Origin: Apoda limacodes
Lineage: Eukaryota; Arthropoda; Insecta; Lepidoptera; Limacodidae
DNA length: 64,000 nucleotides
Assembly: GCA_946406115.1 (NCBI GenBank)
Contig: OX291552.1
Span: forward strand, 496,001-560,000
Reading direction: 5' to 3'
This document shows, one piece after another, positions 42,801 to 54,799 of the stretch (the first letter of the stretch is position 1; each line of letters starts with the position of its first letter). The position numbers were made by a program, and so were the translations under genes. The notes beneath the pieces were generated by a model, which searched no databases, was not told the DNA's origin, and saw only the letters and a list, made by a program, of their open reading frames with translations.

Positions 42801-44360
42801 TTCAAGCCTGTCTATCAGCTTTATCATTTGATGAAGTGTTATCAAAAAATAAAACTAACTTTGCATTAGATCAATTTCACGACCTACTTTCTTTATTTCA
42901 TAACCTTTGTTTTCCAGAAATAAATGTAAAAATCACTGTAAAAAAAATTTAAAACAAACGGTTTACTAAGGGTATACAAAAATGCTGTAAAAACAAAAGG
43001 CGCCTATATTTCAAGTATATGTTATCCGCATGTAATAAAATAGGAAACAAAAAAAAAATATAAAAACTATACAACAGTTTTAAAAAATTGTATTACCCAG
43101 GCACAAAAAAAAAACTAACGAACGCTACATATTCCAAAGTGAAAATAAATGTAAAGCATCTTGGGATGTAGTTAAAAACACCATGAACACAAACTAATTT
43201 AGTAAAGATATAAACTTTATTAAAATCGGCGTTAAAAAATTACACACATTCTGAAAGCATATGTAAATTGTTTAGCGACCTTTTTATAAACATTACAAAT
43301 CAAAGCAAAGAAAGCAAGCTAAAGGATAAGAGGCACAGCACACAAATGGATATCGAGTTACTTAAGCTTGTGTTGCAATAAATAAAGTTTGTGGCAAACA
43401 CAAAAACAAATATAGATCTGAGTTTCGTCACAATGAAAATGGTCTACCTCAGGGTAGCGTGTTAGGGCATCTACTGGTTGTCATTTATATAAATGATAAA
43501 CCAAATATCACTAAACACAATTGTATATTATTTGCCGACGACACTACACTTATAATTAAATCTTATAATCAACAATATCTACAAGTAGAGACGGAAATTT
43601 CTTTGAATAAGATGGATAATTGGTGAAAATCTTATAATCTAGCAATTAATTTAAATAAAACTAAAATTATTCAATTTCAAACAATTAATTGTAATTTTCC
43701 TCAACTTAAAATTAAATACAAAGATATTTTAATAGAAAATGTAGACAACACTAACATTCTAGGCATAATAATTGACAAGTATTGCAATTGGAAAAGCCAT
43801 ATAGAAAAAGTCTGCAGTAAGTTGGATAGGTATGTATAAGTTTTGAGAATAACTCGACAAATTGCAACAATAGAAGCTGCTCGCTTGACCTACCATGGCT
43901 ATGTCTCGGCAGTTCTGAGATATGGCATTATACTTTGGGGTAATTCTGTAGAAATAAATAAAGTTTTTAAGGTCCAAAAAAGTACATAAGGTCACTGTGT
44001 GGAGCTGAACCCTTAGAAAGTTGCAAACCCTTATTTAAATCGATGAATATACTACCTTTACCATGTTTTTATATTTATGAAATTTGTATTTTCGTTTTTA
44101 AGCACCCAAGTGTTTTTAAAACCAATATGGAAATGACAGACAGAAGTGGTAGATATGCTGACAGGTTGTATGTCCCGTCACAGAAATTAACAGTTTATAA
44201 AAGAAATGCTTATTGCATGGCTATTATGTTATACAATCATTTGGCAGATATGTTGAAAAAAATCCCATTTTAAAAAGGAATTACACACATTTTTGATTTG
44301 CGAAATGTAATACACAATTCAAGAGTATTTAGAGGATAAATGTTGAATTGTTTAAATATG
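42801..44360 (+). pseudogene. LINE D RT, duplicated copy 1
   Basis: After the linker ALSFDEVLSKNKTNFALDQF there is a gap: the RT fingers are deleted. From 43395 the plus strand reads YRSEFRHNENGLPQGSVLGH (palm block), then NITKHNCILFADDTTLIIKS (catalytic FADD, ~43530), NTNILGIIIDKYCNWKSHIE and AARLTYHGYVSAVLRYGIIL (43740-43940), to the C-terminal LPCFYIYEICIFVFKHP (44050-44110) and YTIQEYLEDKC-like end near 44340. Stops interrupt it. This is the start of the 2.91-kb tandem unit; an almost identical copy follows at 45712-47270. Confidence 0.8.
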
Positions 44361-45059
44361 TATAATATTTTCTACTATAGTATTGGATATTAATGTCATG
44401 CTTATTTTGAATATTGAAAATATTTTCTTGTACAACTTTTGAATTTTAACATAATTTGACAAAACCTTCGAATTTTGACATAATTTAAAAAAAACTTTCG
44501 ATTTTTGACATAATGATTATGATTTTTTTTTATATTACTTTATTTTGTTTGACATTTTTAATATCAATTAATCTTATGTTAAAATTAGGTATTCATAATA
44601 TATGTATTTTGACATAGTTTTCATAATTCTTTACCATAATATTTAAGTTTCAAGTAGCATAACTTTTTTTTTTAAAGCAAGTAATTTAATGATATGTTTC
44701 AAATGATTATTTTATTTATCTTTGTAAATATTTTGAATATTTATATAATAAATGACGGGTTTCTGAAAACCAGCAGGTCCCTGCGCGGGCGCGGGCGCGG
44801 GCGCGGGCGTTAGTGTTCCTCTGGCATTCGGACGGTGAGGCTGTGTCTCACGTCGGCGTCGTTCTGTTACGTTGGCCATTATTTCGGAAACACACACACG
44901 TCCTTTATGTTTGCCTACAGCATTTTTGTGGGTGTTTGCTTACAGCACAGAATTTGGAACAGAAGTAAAGAATTTTTTGATATTGTGTTTTACGCGTAGA
45001 CGCTTTAGGTTATTATTTTAGTTAGGTACTCGTACCTTAATCCAATCAAATAAGAATGA

Positions 45060-45711
45060 AAAAACATTAATTGGTAGAGTTATAAATTGTTGTGCACACG
45101 TTCATTACAACTTTCCATTAAACATACTAAAAGTCCCAATCAATACCCATCAGCCGATCACAATCTCCTCTTATTCCGATAAAGACTTAGACCACTCATC
45201 CTCAAAAGCAAACTGGGAAAAATTCAAATGTTTTTTTTTATACCACTAAGGAGGCAAACAAGCTTACGGTCCGCCTGATGGTAAGCTGTTACCGTAGCCT
45301 ATGGACGCTTGCAACATCGGGGGTATCAATCGCGCGTTGCCGACCCTACAGAAAATAAATCATTTCTTTCTTGAAGAACCCCATACTGTAGTCTTTGGAG
45401 AAAACCTCGGCAGGGAGCGCATTCCACAACCCAAGCGTTTGCGAGAGGAAGTTTCTCTGAAACCGCAGTGTACGCGACCATTTCTCTTAAAATAATCAGT
45501 TTACCACAACTAGATCTCATCCCTACTCTCATTAGATCTCTAATATTGGTGTGGTTATCGAATCTGTTACCCACCAGTCACTCGCAAGCTACCATTAGCA
45601 AGTGCTTAAAATAAAATCCCCTTTAGAGCGATCTCAGTGTATAGTGGAACATCTTACAAATCTTACAGCTTAAAATCCGTTGTGCTAGTATTTATTGAAC
45701 GCTTTCGCCAC
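45060..45711 (+). pseudogene. LINE endonuclease-like fragment split by a B 3' end
   Basis: The plus strand reads ADHNLLLFR (45158-45184, SDH-type endonuclease motif) and, after frame change, SKANWEKFK directly before the inserted B tail (45231-45488). After it come residues such as VVIESVTHQSLASYH of the likely linker region. Short and broken; the assignment rests mainly on ADHNLLLFR. It is duplicated at 47975-48628. Confidence 0.35.
45231..45488 (-). mobile_element. B-family LINE 3' end (unit 1)
   Basis: The poly(A) tail appears as a T-run at 45231-45239; then ataccactaaggaggcaaac, cgcctgatggtaagctgtt, cgtagcctatggacgcttgc, through gaagtttctctgaaaccgc. It matches the last ~250 bp of the B copy at 18222-20875 and is truncated after tacgcgaccattt. 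Confidence 0.85.
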
Positions 45712-48628
45712 TTCAAGCCTGTCTATCAGCTTTATCATTTGATGAAGTGTTATCAAAAAATAAAACTAACTTTGCATTAGATCAATTTCACGACCTACTT
45801 TCTTTATTTCATAACCTTTGTTTTCCAGAAATAAATGTAAAAATCACTGTAAAAAAAATTTAAAACAAACGGTTTACTAAGGGTATACAAAAATGCTGTA
45901 AAAACAAAAGGCGCCTATATTTCAAGTATATGTTATCCGCATGTAATAAAATAGGAAACAAAAAAAAAATATAAAAACTATACAACAGTTTTAAAAAATT
46001 GTATAACCCAGGCACAAAAAAAAAACTAACGAACCCTACATATTCCAAAGTGAAAATAAATGTAAAGCATCTTGGGATGTAGTTAAAAACACCATGAACA
46101 CAAACTAATTTAGTAAAGATATAAACTTTATTAAAATCGGCGTTAAAAAATTACACACATTCTGAAAGCATATGTAAATTGTTTAGCGACCTTTTTATAA
46201 ACATTACAAATCAAAGCAAAGAAAGCAAGCTAAAGGATAAGAGGCACAGCACACAAATGGATATCGAGTTACTTAAGCTTGTGTTGCAATAAATAAAGTT
46301 TGTGGCAAACACAAAAACAAATATAGATCTGAGTTTCGTCACAATGAAAATGGTCTACCTCAGGGTAGCGTGTTAGGGCATCTACTGGTTGTCATTTATA
46401 TAAATGATAAACCAAATATCACTAAACACAATTGTATATTATTTGCCGACGACACTACACTTATAATTAAATCTTATAATCAACAATATCTACAAGTAGA
46501 GACGGAAATTTCTTTGAATAAGATGGATAATTGGTGAAAATCTTATAATCTAGCAATTAATTTAAATAAAACTAAAATTATTCAATTTCAAACAATTAAT
46601 TGTAATTTTCCTCAACTTAAAATTAAATACAAAGATATTTTAATAGAAAATGTAGACAACACTAACTTTCTAGGCATAATAATTGACAAGTATTGCAATT
46701 GGAAAAGCCATATAGAAAAAGTCTGCAGTAAGTTGGATAGGTATGTATAAGTTTTGAGAATAACTCGACAAATTGCAACAATAGAAGCTGCTCGCTTGAC
46801 CTACCATGGCTATGTCTCGGCAGTTCTGAGATATGGCATTATACTTTGGGGTAATTCTGTAGAAATAAATAAAGTTTTTAAGGTCCAAAAAAGTACATAA
46901 GGTCACTGTGTGGAGCTGAACCCTTAGAAAGTTGCAAACCCTTATTTAAATCGATGAATATACTACCTTTACCATGTTTTTATATTTATGAAATTTGTAT
47001 TTTCGTTTTTAAGCACCCAAGTGTTTTTAAAACCAATATGGAAATGACAGACAGAAGTGGTAGATATGCTGACAGGTTGTATGTCCCGTCACAGAAATTA
47101 ACAGTTTATAAAAGAAATGCTTATTGCATGGCTATTATGTTATACAATCATTTGGCAGATATGTTGAAAAAAATCCCATTTTAAAAAGGAATTACACACA
47201 TTTTTGATTTGCGAAATGTAATACACAATTCAAGAGTATTTAGAGGATAAATGTTGAATTGTTTAAATATGTATAATATTTTCTACTATAGTATTGGATA
47301 TTAATGTCATGCTTATTTTGAATATTGAAAATATTTTCTTGTACAACTTTTGAATTTTAACATAATTTGACAAAACCTTCGAATTTTGACATAATTTAAA
47401 AAAAACTTTCGATTTTTGACATAATGATTATGATTTTTTTTTATATTACTTTATTTTGTTTGACATTTTTAATATCAATTAATCTTATGTTAAAATTAGG
47501 TATTCATAATATATGTATTTTGACATAGTTTTCATAATTATTTACCATAATATTTAAGTTTCAAGTAGCATAACTTTTTTTTTTAAAGCAAGTAATTTAA
47601 TGATATGTTTCAAATGATTATTTTATTTATCTTTGTAAATATTTTGAATATTTATATAATAAATGACGGGTTTCTGAAAACCAGCAGGTCCCTGCGCGGG
47701 TGCGGGCGCGGGCGCGGGCGCGGGCGTTAGTGTTCCTCTGGCATTCGGACGGTGAGGCTGTGTCTCACGTCGGCGTCGTTCTGTTACGTTGGCCATTATT
47801 TCGGAAACACACACACGTCCTTTATGTTTGCCTACAGCATTTTTGTGGGTGTTTGCTTACAGCACAGAATTTGGAACAGAAGTAAAGAATTTTTTGATAT
47901 TGTGTTTTACGCGTAGACGCTTTAGGTTATTATTTTAGTTAGGTACTCGTACCTTAATCCAATCAAATAAGAATGAAAAAACATTAATTGGTAGAGTTAT
48001 AAATTGTTGTGCACACGTTCATTACAACTTTCCATTAAACATACTAAAAGTCCCAATCAATACCCATCAGCTGATCACAATCTCCTCTTATTCCGATAAA
48101 GACTTAGACCACTCATCCTCAAAAGCAAACTGGGAAAAATTCAAATGTTTTTTTTTATACCACTAAGGAGGCAAACAAGCTTACGGTCCGCCTGATGGTA
48201 AGCTGTTACCGTAGCCTATGGACGCTTGCAACATCGGGGGTATCAATCGCGCGTTGCCGACCCTACAGAAAATAAATCATTTCTTTCTCGAAGAACCCCA
48301 TACTGTAGTCTTTGGAGAAAACCTCGGCAGGGAGCTCATTCCACAACCCAAGCGTTTGCGAGAGGAAGTTTCTCTGAAACCGCAGTGTACGCGACCATTT
48401 CTCTTAAAATAATCAGTTTACCACAACTAGATCTCATCCCTACTCTCATTAGATCTCTAATATTGGTGTGGTTATCGAATCTGTTACCCACCAGTCACTC
48501 GCAAGCTACCATTAGCAAGTGCTTAAAATAAAATCCCCTTTAGAGCGATCTCAGTGTATAGTGGAACATCTTATAAATCTTACAGCTTAAAATCCGTTGT
48601 GCTAGTATTTATTGAACGCTTTCGCCAC
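45712..48628 (+). repeat. 2.91-kb tandem duplication, unit 2 (2,917 bp)
   Basis: The offset to unit 1 is 2,911 bp up to the gcgggc run and 2,917 bp after it, because unit 2 has one extra hexamer. Other differences include actaacattc/actaactttc, cagccgatc/cagctgatc and gagcgcatt/gagctcatt. Content identical to unit 1, including a second broken LINE D RT (45712-47270). Confidence 0.9.
48148..48405 (-). mobile_element. B-family LINE 3' end (unit 2)
   Basis: This is the tandem-duplicated copy of the B tail at 45231-45488, with single-base differences (tttctcgaagaa versus tttcttgaagaa; gagctcatt versus gagcgcatt). Confidence 0.85.
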
Positions 48629-49143
48629 TTCGAGAAATGGCGCTCCTGTAGGTATAGATGTGCTCCGTGAAACCCATAATGCAGTGCTCCTGTAGCCCAA
48701 AGACCGAAATTACGTACCCGTAGTAGTAGTAAACGTTGATAAAGTTTATTCAAAGCGTTTAGTAAACTAAATGATCTATATGACGAAGGCTCAGGACGTT
48801 TTAACACTAACTACGCGGGGAAAAAATATTGTTCGACATCGCCTCATTAAAAATACTTACTAATTTAACAATCAAGGTAATCTTAATTTTGATAGCCTGC
48901 AGAACTTCGTCTACAATGACAGGAAGTAGAGAGGCAAGCGGCGCGCGGCGGGAGAGCGCATCTCCTTTTGACCTCACTGTCAACCTCGTGAACATGATTG
49001 GCGTCTGTTGGTTCAGTGCTAAGCAGGCATTACGACTCTATTTCCTAAGCAGTCTGCCTTTTAGTCGTCGTAAAACGCAGGATTACTTTAGACGTTTAAA
49101 GGAAGGCATGGTGCTCAGGGTATCGACTTCAATAGCTTTATAG
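48580..49143 (-). pseudogene. LINE E reverse transcriptase fragment (fingers)
   Basis: Minus frame 48995-48807 reads LLPVIVDEVLQAIKIKITLI and VKLVSIFNEAMSNNIF, then after a frame change LKRPEPSSYRSFSLLNALNK with LYQRLLLLRVRNFG (48800-48690). These are RT domain 0-2 blocks ('...VDEV..AI...' , 'PSSYRPISLLN...K..ERLLLRR') of Jockey/R1-like LINEs, distinct from A-D. The catalytic palm is absent. The right border is not resolved; the left runs into the end of duplication unit 2. Confidence 0.6.
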
Positions 49144-49144
49144 C

Positions 49145-50275
49145 TCCTGTTAGCCTGGAGTCCGGGCTAGATCCCTTCCATCAGATTTTGGTGACTGCTT
49201 TGACAAACTACATCTGTAGCCTCCTTGATACTTTTGTAGAAGAATTTATAATAGCGTCTGTTCTCGGCAGAGATTGTTACGTTGTCGTCGTGCGGTTTTA
49301 GACCTCATGTTAGTTACTTATGTTCTCGGGCACTGGTGATCGCTTTTTTAGAACACTCGCTAGTAGCATAGCTTAGTAACTGGTAAGACATTCAATGGCT
49401 ACGTAAATTTGTCGTGAGATCTAATGAGAGCGTAGATGCGGTCTAGATGCTGCAAGCTGATAAGCTTTTAAGGGCTTTCTTGAATTTGTCCGAGCTATCA
49501 TGGGAGTCAGAGTCTTAATAACGAGATGAAGGTCAAAACAAAATCCGTCTAGCATTTCTATCAAAACTTTGGCTTACGTTCTGTAAAAGCGCTCTGTCAA
49601 GTATTTCCAGCGTGTTATTGCTATCATTAACGTCTTAGAGATAAATAACTGTCTTTAGAGCTATATTGTTGAATTTGAGCATGTCAGTCAGTCTGCAGAA
49701 AACTTTGCCATTTATAGTATTGCAGTACTATAAACGGTGCTTGCTAACTATTTACATACAGAGTCACGTAAATCGCAATAAATTGCCTAAGGCTTTATGG
49801 GAAGTGAGGCATACCTACGAGATGATGATCAGCTGATGGCTGGTCATGACTATTCGGTATTGATAGCCGGTCGTGGCTATTTGGTGATATTTATACCCAC
49901 TAAGTGGCCCCGAAAGAGGTTTCGACCCAGCCATACACAATATGTCACATAATGCATTTGCCTCTTCCATCCCCTTACCTTCTTCCCCCTGTCTCACTCT
50001 CTCATCTGTCTCTTACTTTCTCTTGTGAGTTTCACGAAATAAGTAAAAAAAATTGATCAATTTTGGAGTAAACATAAAACAAACGGTATATGGGCAGCAA
50101 ACACATAAATAATTTTCCTCTTAAACACCGGATTACAGTAACAGTAATAGATAACAATAACAATATATATAAGCTTTTTAGTCGGATATCTAATAAGCTA
50201 TAGTTTTCACAATATACGTTTTTTTCGTATAAGCAATAATTGCCGATATATAAGCAAAAACTTACAAATAGGTAC
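49145..50275. other. No gene confirmed; possible LINE E upstream remnants
   Basis: Minus-strand frames around 49480-49780 have several protein-like stretches (KVFCRLTDMLKFNNIALKT, LLDVNDSNNTLEILDRALLQ) that I cannot assign. A pyrimidine-rich patch lies at 49950-50030. Confidence 0.35.
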
Positions 50276-51050
50276 CTTTTTAGGGTTCTGTAGCCAAATG
50301 GCATAAAACAGAACCCTTAGGCTTCATCATATCTGTCTGTCTGTCCGTATGTCACAACCACTTTTTTTTCGAAATAATAAAAACTATACTGTTGAAACTT
50401 GGTAAGTAGATGTATTCTGTGAACCGCATTAAGATTTTCACACAAAAATAGAAAAAAAACTAACTTCTAAAATAAGAGAATGGTAAAATAAAAATAAATC
50501 TATGATGTACATTACCATGCAAACTTCTACCGAAAATTTTTGAACGAGATCTAGTAAGTAGTTTTTTTTAATAAGGCATAAATCGTTTACCGCAGTTTAC
50601 CTTTCATTCAATCAACTCAAATATAAAAATAATAAAAAAAAAATCATAAACATAAACCTTATGCATAAACCGTGAACCTTTATTTTCCAATAATAAATCT
50701 GTAATAGGTGCCTACGTAAATAATAATTATACAGGACGTTATTACCACCTCGTCCATCTACGCGAGGAGGCACACAAATTGATAATATTTTTGGAAATAT
50801 TTCTTGTCACACTGGAATATATATTAGCTTGTTTAGCTTACACAAGCCTATATGGGGTCGCATACAGTTAGATGTAAATCCCATCATTAAGGTACCTAAT
50901 TATAAAATTTACTTATCAATAACTAAATAAAAAAACAACACTATTATTAAAACATCGACCAAAGTTACAACGAACTACAAGAACTTTTATGTTATTTGCT
51001 GCTACGGAACCGTTCACGGGCGAGTCGGACTCGCACTTGGCCGCTTTTTC
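50276..51050 (+). repeat. F-family dispersed element, nearly complete
   Basis: It starts tttttagggttctgtagcc with an internal inverted gggttctg/cagaaccctt (50282-50320) and gtctgtctgtctgtccgtatg. It continues with ctgttgaaacttggtaagta, gaaccgcattaagattttca, tgatgtacattaccatgcaa, and ends with cgagtcggactcgcacttgg (51021-51040) followed by ccgcttttt. About 775 bp, AT-rich, no protein-coding frame of note. It is non-autonomous; the superfamily is not established here. Confidence 0.75.
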
Positions 51051-51777
51051 CAAGATGGCGCAACAGCTATCGATGAGGACTTTTAGTATGTTCAACGGGA
51101 GGTCTTAATGAACATGTACACAAAATTAAAAACTCTACTAATAAATGTTTTTTTAGCCTAAAAATGTATCTAATTTGATTGTACTATACCTATAGTTTTT
51201 GATCTCGCGCATGAAGAATATAGGTACGAAAGACGTTTAGATTTTTCTGAATTTTGACTTGACAACTTATTATATCATTAAGTGAATTCTCGTCCCCGTA
51301 GAGTGAAAACTAACTAACTGACACTTTTAACGAAAATGAGTTATGAATGTCACTCGGTTCACATTTTTTTTCTTTATATTTCTATCTCATCACCACGGCT
51401 CTAGCTCTTTGTATGACTGAGATAGAAAATGTCAAAACTCACCAAATGCAACGGTTATACCCAACATATGAAAGGAAAATAAAATAAATAAATGAATTTA
51501 GTGATTATTATTTTTATGAAAGATGATATTTAAATTGCCTAAGCGTACTTAACTAGTTTTACTCCCAAATATTTGATTGAAATCGCTACTGGACTCGTAA
51601 AGAGAATTCACTAAATGATCTTAGTGACGCAAAAACCCAAGCTTAAAAAAAACGCAGCAGAGCTAAAAACTAACTAAGTCGTTTTAGTGACTATACGAAT
51701 ATGATTTTGTTAAATTTGGCAAAACTTACCGTAGTAACCAATAAATAAGTCTTTTAGTAAGTTTTCACTTATTAATA
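51051..51777. other. AT-rich stretch without recognised feature
   Basis: Nothing recognisable on either strand. Confidence 0.45.
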
Positions 51778-51884
51778 TTTAAGGCGGCTCCCATACAACA
51801 AACGTGATTTGTTTGCCGTTTTTATAGATAATGGTACGGAACTCTTCATGGACGAGTCCGACTCGCACTTGGCCGATTTTTTAA
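51778..51884 (+). repeat. F-type repeat, terminal fragment
   Basis: aaggcggctcccatacaaca, tttgccgtttttatagataa, then acgagtccgactcgcacttg near the end (51852-51871). Confidence 0.8.
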
Positions 51885-52339
51885 TTTTGATGAGTTGCAA
51901 AGAGCAATTGCAGATAACTGCTCCCGAATGCGCTTTAGCTAGTTATTGCTTTCCTGGAACTAGTCGTGGCTAACTATTTTTCGTGGGAACACTTTCGAGC
52001 TATTCTATCTCTGTAATTCGAGACAAAAATGTATGGAAGTCTGAATTTACTTGCAAATATTTTCTCTGGTATCCCAGAATCTAAATAGCTCCAGACAGTT
52101 CCCAATAAGGTCTCAGTACAGCCTTTTGTGCCGATATAAGTTTAAGTTGAAATCTTTGTGTGCTTGAAATGGATAAAAATTATAAAAGAACCGTTTTATC
52201 GAATTTCTCTGTTATTAACATCTGGTTCGACTACTTCATCTATTGTAGTTTTGCTAGTAGGTAGGGAATAGTACCACGGATGTAACTTAAGAGGTATAAT
52301 TACTTTAGCACATAGACTTATCACGTCCTTCTTGGCCAC
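51885..52339. other. No gene recognised
   Basis: AT-rich DNA up to the start of B-like sequence near 52340; nothing recognisable. Confidence 0.4.
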
Positions 52340-53755
52340 CGAAATAGCAAGGCAACACAGCGGGGGGTCCGGCGGGCGTTGCTCTCTCTAGACGTTCATA
52401 AGTCGAGTGGGCCAGATGGTATACCCTCAGCGGTGCTTAAACAGTGTTATCCTGAGTTGTATGCTCCTTTTCGCGCTTTCCTACCACACTAGGCAATTTC
52501 TGTCTTAATGAAAAAATGCTATGCAAATGCGAACTTGCACCTGGTGCCGAAAAGGGCGATAGATGAGATCGATTGAATCCAAGTGCTATTACTTCCGCTT
52601 CAAGGTGATGGAGCTTGTCATAAACACGACCTGGTCACCGTCAATATGGCTTTCGCCACGGTCGCTCGACTGGTGACACACACCGATTGGCACTTGGCAT
52701 TGAGAGTCAGGGGGAGGCATTGGCATGTAGCCTAGAATCCTAGCGAAGGCGTTCGATTGGGTCTGGCAACGGGATCTTCTATCAAAGTTGCCATCTTAAA
52801 GACTGCCCGAGGGTTTGTGCACATGGGTGGCTAGGTTTTTGGCCGGCAGTCGCATACAAGTAGTAGTTGCTATGGTAGCATAGACATTAGCGCTGGTGTC
52901 TCGGAAGGCTCTGTGCTGTCTCTTACGCTGTTTCTACTACATGTACATGTTGTCCAACAACAACATACATTGCTATGCAGATGACAGAACAAGTTAAAAT
53001 TATTATCCGGGCCGTAGCAATATTCCTTGCTCTGTTGTGGAGGATAAGCGCGGAGAACTTGTGTCTAAAATCAAGATCACTCTGTCCAAGGTCTCTGACT
53101 GGGAACGGGAAAACTTGTTTCGATTCAACCCTAAGGCGACACAAATCTGCGCGTTCTCTACTAATTTTCTGCGCGTTTTTATTCACTGAGAATTTTAGAA
53201 CATACCCCTTACCATCTCCAAGAGCATTGGGATCCTTGATGTTGACATCTCCAGCGATGTTCAGTTCAGAGATTATTTGCAAGACAAAGTGAAGCTGGCG
53301 TCCAAAAAACTAGGTGTTCTTAACAGAGCTAAGCAGCACTTCACCTCTGGGCAAAGGTTGCTGGTTTACAAGTCGCAAGATTGCGGCCATTTCTGGGTGG
53401 GTACACCCAGATACCAGCTTAGCCCTTTTGACTCGGTTCAACGACGGGCTGTGAGAATCTTCAACGATCCCAAACTCACAAGCCGTATCGAACCCTTATG
53501 TTTGAGGAGGGACTCTGTCTCCCTGTGTGTGTTCTACCGCTTTTATAATGGGATGTTATCTGAGGAAATTTTCTAAATTATGCCCTCGACTACTTTCTAC
53601 CATCACTCCGCTCGCCACCGGCAGCGAATTCATCCTCACCCCTTACAACCCAAATGGTCACGTGCAGTGCAGTTACAGAGATACTGCCTCACGCGACCGC
53701 TTAGATTATGGAATAAGCTCCCTGCCTAAGTTTTCTCTAAGGACAGAAAAATAAG
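52340..53755 (+). pseudogene. Decayed plus-strand B-family LINE copy (RT)
   Basis: The plus strand tracks the B RT from the SSGPDGIPSAVLKQC-like start (52400) through degraded fingers and palm (caacatacattgctatgcag at 52960, the YADD region) to better-kept frames: 53277-53576 reads KLASKKLGVLNRAKQHFTSG, SPFDSVQRRAVRIFNDPKL and IEPLCLRRDSVSLCVFYRF; 53527-53754 covers the C-terminus in another frame. Many indels and stops. It is older than the copy at 18222-20875, judging by divergence seen by eye. Confidence 0.8.
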
Positions 53756-54799
53756 TTTGAACAGAAAAATACAAGTAAAATGTCATTAACATGCCTTAAT
53801 CACTGTTACATTCACGTAAATTTTAAGCAATATTTCATTAAAGTAACCTACATAAGCTAACAATTCTAAATTATAACATTTCATGAGGGCGAAAACTAAC
53901 TAACTTGTATTTGTATGAATTTCTGCAAAGAACCAAGGTTTTTCTAAAATCTGATTTCACCAGATAAAGAAGACAGGTTGCGATTCAAAACCATTGAAAA
54001 GTTATTAATAAATCATCAAATTTAAAAGCTACGAATTTTCTTATTTTTAAAAACTTCAAGTTACAATATCTCGGAAGTCAATATTTCGTTCTGATCTAAG
54101 GGGCGATACAGACATTGACGTAGGGCGCTTACTGTGCGTGCTAACATGATAGCTCGCATATTCAAATGCTTTATTTTTCAAAAACAGGCTATCAGAGCAC
54201 TTTTTTGAGATCAATAAACTATAAGTTACTAGTTACTACCGTTTCGAAGTAAAAATAGCGTTCTGGTGAGAAGAAACCATGAACGCAGACTCCAGTCTCC
54301 AGCAGTCGCTCTTTTAATTTTGATTAATGGACAAATTATGTTACCAAAAAATATTTAATCTCATGCATTTTTATCATCAAGGTAGGTTGTCTTGTGTTGT
54401 GTAATAAACTGTTTCGACAAGTTTACGTTGTACACAATTTTTGAACTTTTTTAAGTTTATTTGAAAAACTTTTGCAGGGATTTTATTTTAACAACGAATA
54501 CATTGTCCTTTGAACAATTTATTTATTTTCTTAAGTTGTGTCTATTTCGACTATTACGATTATGAATGTAGCTATTCTTTTTAAAACAATCAATATTTTT
54601 ATGAACATAAATCAAATTATCTAATATATACTGAGACGGTACATAAGGTAAGGACTTTGAGTTCCGTAAATTGATATCTTAAAGAGTTTGCTCGTTGCAC
54701 GAGATAAGTTAAAGTAACTTTATTCTGAGCCTACTGTTTATCTTTTTACACGAGCAACCTTTGGGTTTATTGCAAAAACAGTTTAAAGCCCTGCGGGTC
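53756..54799. other. 1.0 kb without recognised gene
   Basis: At 54238-54262 accgtttcgaagtaaaaatagcg resembles 12980-13005 (accgtttcggaatcaaagtggcg), a shared repeat end. Otherwise nothing recognised. Confidence 0.4.

Larger units (their letters stand above)
42801..45711 (+). repeat. 2.91-kb tandem duplication, unit 1
   Basis: Unit 1 is matched head to tail by unit 2 (45712-48628) with only scattered single-base differences and one 6-bp difference. Both units begin with ttcaagcctgtctatcagc, and the base triplet ttc also follows unit 2, a 3-bp microhomology at the breakpoints. It holds the LINE D RT, its AT-rich 3' end, a short gcgggc hexanucleotide run (44784-44810), an endonuclease-like piece and a B 3' end. 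Confidence 0.9.
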
